Source: JANQFM01 sp035471925 (lineage in GTDB: Bacteria; Acidobacteriota; UBA6911; RPQK01; DATIPO01). From it: a stretch of DNA of 64,000 nt. Positions within the stretch are counted from its first letter, which is position 1, and each line of letters starts with the position of its first letter. Of the stretch, positions 62,419-64,000 are shown piece after piece. The position numbers and the translations under genes are program-made. The notes under the pieces are model-generated. The model saw only the letters and a program-made list of their open reading frames with translations, was not told the origin of the DNA and searched no databases. The DNA is taken from assembly GCA_035471925.1 (NCBI GenBank), contig DATIPO010000151.1, positions 1 through 64,000 on the forward strand. The letters run 5' to 3'.

Positions 62419-63918
62419 ATGTTCCGTACAGTACTGCTTCTTTCCTCTCTCCTCGTCTTATTCCTTGGCGGGGTGGCGGTGGCGCAGATTGACGAACCGG
62501 CCTTGCCGGACGGCGCCACCCATGAAGAAATTGTGCAGGCTCTCGAGAATCAAATCCACTTCCTCAATGAGGTCCGCCGCCGCGGATTGGCAGTCTTCTC
62601 CACGCCCTTCAACACCTTCGACGGACTTGGAGACGGCCCCTTCGACCCGGCTGAGTTGGACACTCGTGCCTTTGGCCAAAGGCCCACGCTGCAGGGCAAC
62701 GGGCTCTTTTTGAGAGTGAACGGTTTAGATGCTCAGAGCTGCAACGAATGCCACACTATCGTCAGCAACCGTACGACGCCACCCACTTTGGGATTCGGCG
62801 GCGTAGGCGGGGCGGTTCAAAACGCCATCATCATGCCTACGCTCATCGATGTGGCCGACTCGGCTGACGACCGCGTCAACTTCGTTCCCGGCCACGATCC
62901 TTCGTTGCCGCTGGTGTTTGACGGCGAGGCCGATTACAACGGCCGCTTTGCCAACCCGCCTTTCCTGTTCGGCGGCGGCGGCGTGGAACTGCTGGGCAAG
63001 GAGATGACTCTCGACTTGCAGGCACTGCTCGACGTGGCCCAGTCTTCGCCGGCGGGAACCGTGGTTTCGCTTGACACCCACGGCGTTAACTTCGGCCACA
63101 TCACCAGCCTCGGCGGCGGCGACGTCGACCTGAGCGAAATCGAAGGCATCGGCTTCACCCCTGAGGTCAACGAAGAACGCACCCCCGAAGAGGTGCTGGT
63201 GGTAAGGCCCTTCGGGCGCAAGGGAGAAAACTTCTCCATGCGCGACTTTGACCGCGGCGCCATGCAGTTCCATTTCGGAATGCAGCCCGTCGAGGTTGTC
63301 GGTGAAGGCAACGACGTGGACGGCGACGGAGTCGAAGACGAAGTCACCGTGGGCGAAATGACCGCCCTTCATGTCTTCGACGTCACCAATCCCAGACCCT
63401 TCGTTCAAGAACTGAGCAACCAGGCTCAGCAGGGATTCAACCGCTTCCAGATGATCGGCTGCAACGAATGCCACATGCCGGTTCTGGAAACCGAATCGCG
63501 CTTCTTGCCGCTGGCCCATCCTGAAGTGGCGGACGATCCGCTGGCCAACGTTTATGCGTTCATCGACTTGGTCGAGGTCGGCTTCGAACCGGCTCCGGGC
63601 GGCGGCGTCTACGTTCCGCTCTTTGCCGACTTGAAGCGGCATAACATGGGACCGGGCTTGCAAGAAGACTTCGAGGGGGCGGAGATCCCCAACTCCGACT
63701 TCACCACAGCTCGCCTGTGGGGGATCGCCGACACTGCGCCCTACATCCACGATGGCCGTGCCTCGACCCTGTTTCAGGCCATCGCGGCTCACGGCGGGGA
63801 AGCCCAGACCGCGCGCGACGCCTTCCTGGGCCTCAGCGCTCAGCAGCAAGGGAGGGTGATCGCCTTCCTGAGGAGCCTGCGCGTGCCCGAAGCGCCGAAT
63901 CAGGACTTGCTGCCTTAA
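62419..63918 (+). CDS. Di-haem cytochrome c peroxidase-like oxidoreductase
   Basis: 499 residues with a signal peptide (LLLSSLLVLFLGGVAVAQ). Two CNECH haem-c attachment motifs lie at residues 108-112 and 348-352, and the C-terminal domain ends with TAPYIHDGRASTLFQAIAAH, matching the di-haem oxidoreductase/thiol-oxidoreductase branch of the cytochrome c peroxidase superfamily (DUF1111-like). It should be periplasmic. An insert around residues 290-315 (VDGDGVEDE) resembles a calcium-binding acidic loop. Whether it reduces peroxide or oxidises thiols is not evident. GGGAGGATTC precedes the ATG. The final 80 bases of the window hold no gene. Confidence 0.85.
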   Translation: MFRTVLLLSSLLVLFLGGVAVAQIDEPALPDGATHEEIVQALENQIHFLNEVRRRGLAVFSTPFNTFDGLGDGPFDPAELDTRAFGQRPTLQGNGLFLRVNGLDAQSCNECHTIVSNRTTPPTLGFGGVGGAVQNAIIMPTLIDVADSADDRVNFVPGHDPSLPLVFDGEADYNGRFANPPFLFGGGGVELLGKEMTLDLQALLDVAQSSPAGTVVSLDTHGVNFGHITSLGGGDVDLSEIEGIGFTPEVNEERTPEEVLVVRPFGRKGENFSMRDFDRGAMQFHFGMQPVEVVGEGNDVDGDGVEDEVTVGEMTALHVFDVTNPRPFVQELSNQAQQGFNRFQMIGCNECHMPVLETESRFLPLAHPEVADDPLANVYAFIDLVEVGFEPAPGGGVYVPLFADLKRHNMGPGLQEDFEGAEIPNSDFTTARLWGIADTAPYIHDGRASTLFQAIAAHGGEAQTARDAFLGLSAQQQGRVIAFLRSLRVPEAPNQDLLP

Positions 63919-64000
63919 GCCATGGCTGCTGCCGCACGGTCGCTTCAAGGCGGCTTGCGGGAGTCAGCAGCACAATCCGCCAACGGCGTGCCGCACGCGG

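Overview
The window looks like a high-GC chromosome segment from an Acidobacteriota-like bacterium. This is inferred from a combination typical of that phylum: a TonB-dependent receptor with an N-terminal carboxypeptidase-regulatory-like domain, a PadR regulator coupled to a very large FtsX/MacB-type permease with an N-terminal permease prefix, a CadC-like winged-helix/TolB-propeller sensor, a GWxTD-domain protein and TPR lipoproteins. No rRNA, tRNA, prophage, insertion sequence or CRISPR array was recognised.

Layout. 0-2 kb: a ClbS/DfsB-like gene cut by the window edge, a decayed reading frame and a DUF1963 gene. 2.2-8.2 kb: a catabolic cluster (NCS1 permease, malonyl-CoA-synthetase-like ligase, cyclase-family hydrolase, amidase) that could take a cyclic ureide to malonyl-CoA. 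8.8-11.2 kb: rhomboid protease, DinB protein, TPR lipoprotein. 11.4-14.7 kb: an unusual cluster with an XRE regulator carrying a DnaA-C-like C-terminus, a divergent small secreted two-Cys peptide, a 7-TM protein, a small membrane protein and a second XRE regulator. 14.8-19 kb: FMN lactate-oxidase family enzyme, DUF819 transporter, PP-loop ATPase plus a 6-TM protein. 19-24 kb: nadC, nadB, nadA and the Nudix regulator nrtR, with palindromic operators over the promoter and leader of nadA. 24.1-26.6 kb: an orphan fliK-like/fhlB pair. 26.6-33.3 kb: Cys/Met-metabolism PLP enzyme, TonB receptor, GWxTD protein. 33.3-40.2 kb: M23-family protein, a two-domain thioredoxin-like protein interrupted by an in-frame UGA (selenoprotein candidate), an MBL-fold hydrolase and a CadC/TolB sensor. 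40.5-44.3 kb: MazEF-type toxin-antitoxin, ADOP permease and its PadR regulator. 44.7-51.1 kb: icd, mdh, an M1 peptidase and an amino-acid permease. 51.3-54.1 kb: ECF sigma/anti-sigma/YbjQ operon and murQ. 54.3-58.3 kb: glcF, glcE and an unrecognised helical protein. 58.5-63.9 kb: lon, a universal stress protein, tag, and a di-haem cytochrome c peroxidase-like protein.

Three things stand out. First, the UGA at 35519-35521 sits exactly where a catalytic Cys belongs in a thioredoxin fold and is followed by a hairpin that meets bacterial SECIS spacing rules. Second, a dispersed repeat family occurs four times (6.5, 8.2-8.7, 46.0-46.4 and 52.7-53.1 kb). Its members share a conserved end and hairpin core, and three carry their own tandem array of GGCTCGC/GCGAGCC hairpin units with a period private to that copy. 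Third, the 11.4-14.7 kb peptide/7-TM/double-XRE cluster has the layout of an undescribed secreted-peptide signalling system. All functional statements rest on reading the translated sequence and on family knowledge; no database search was run.
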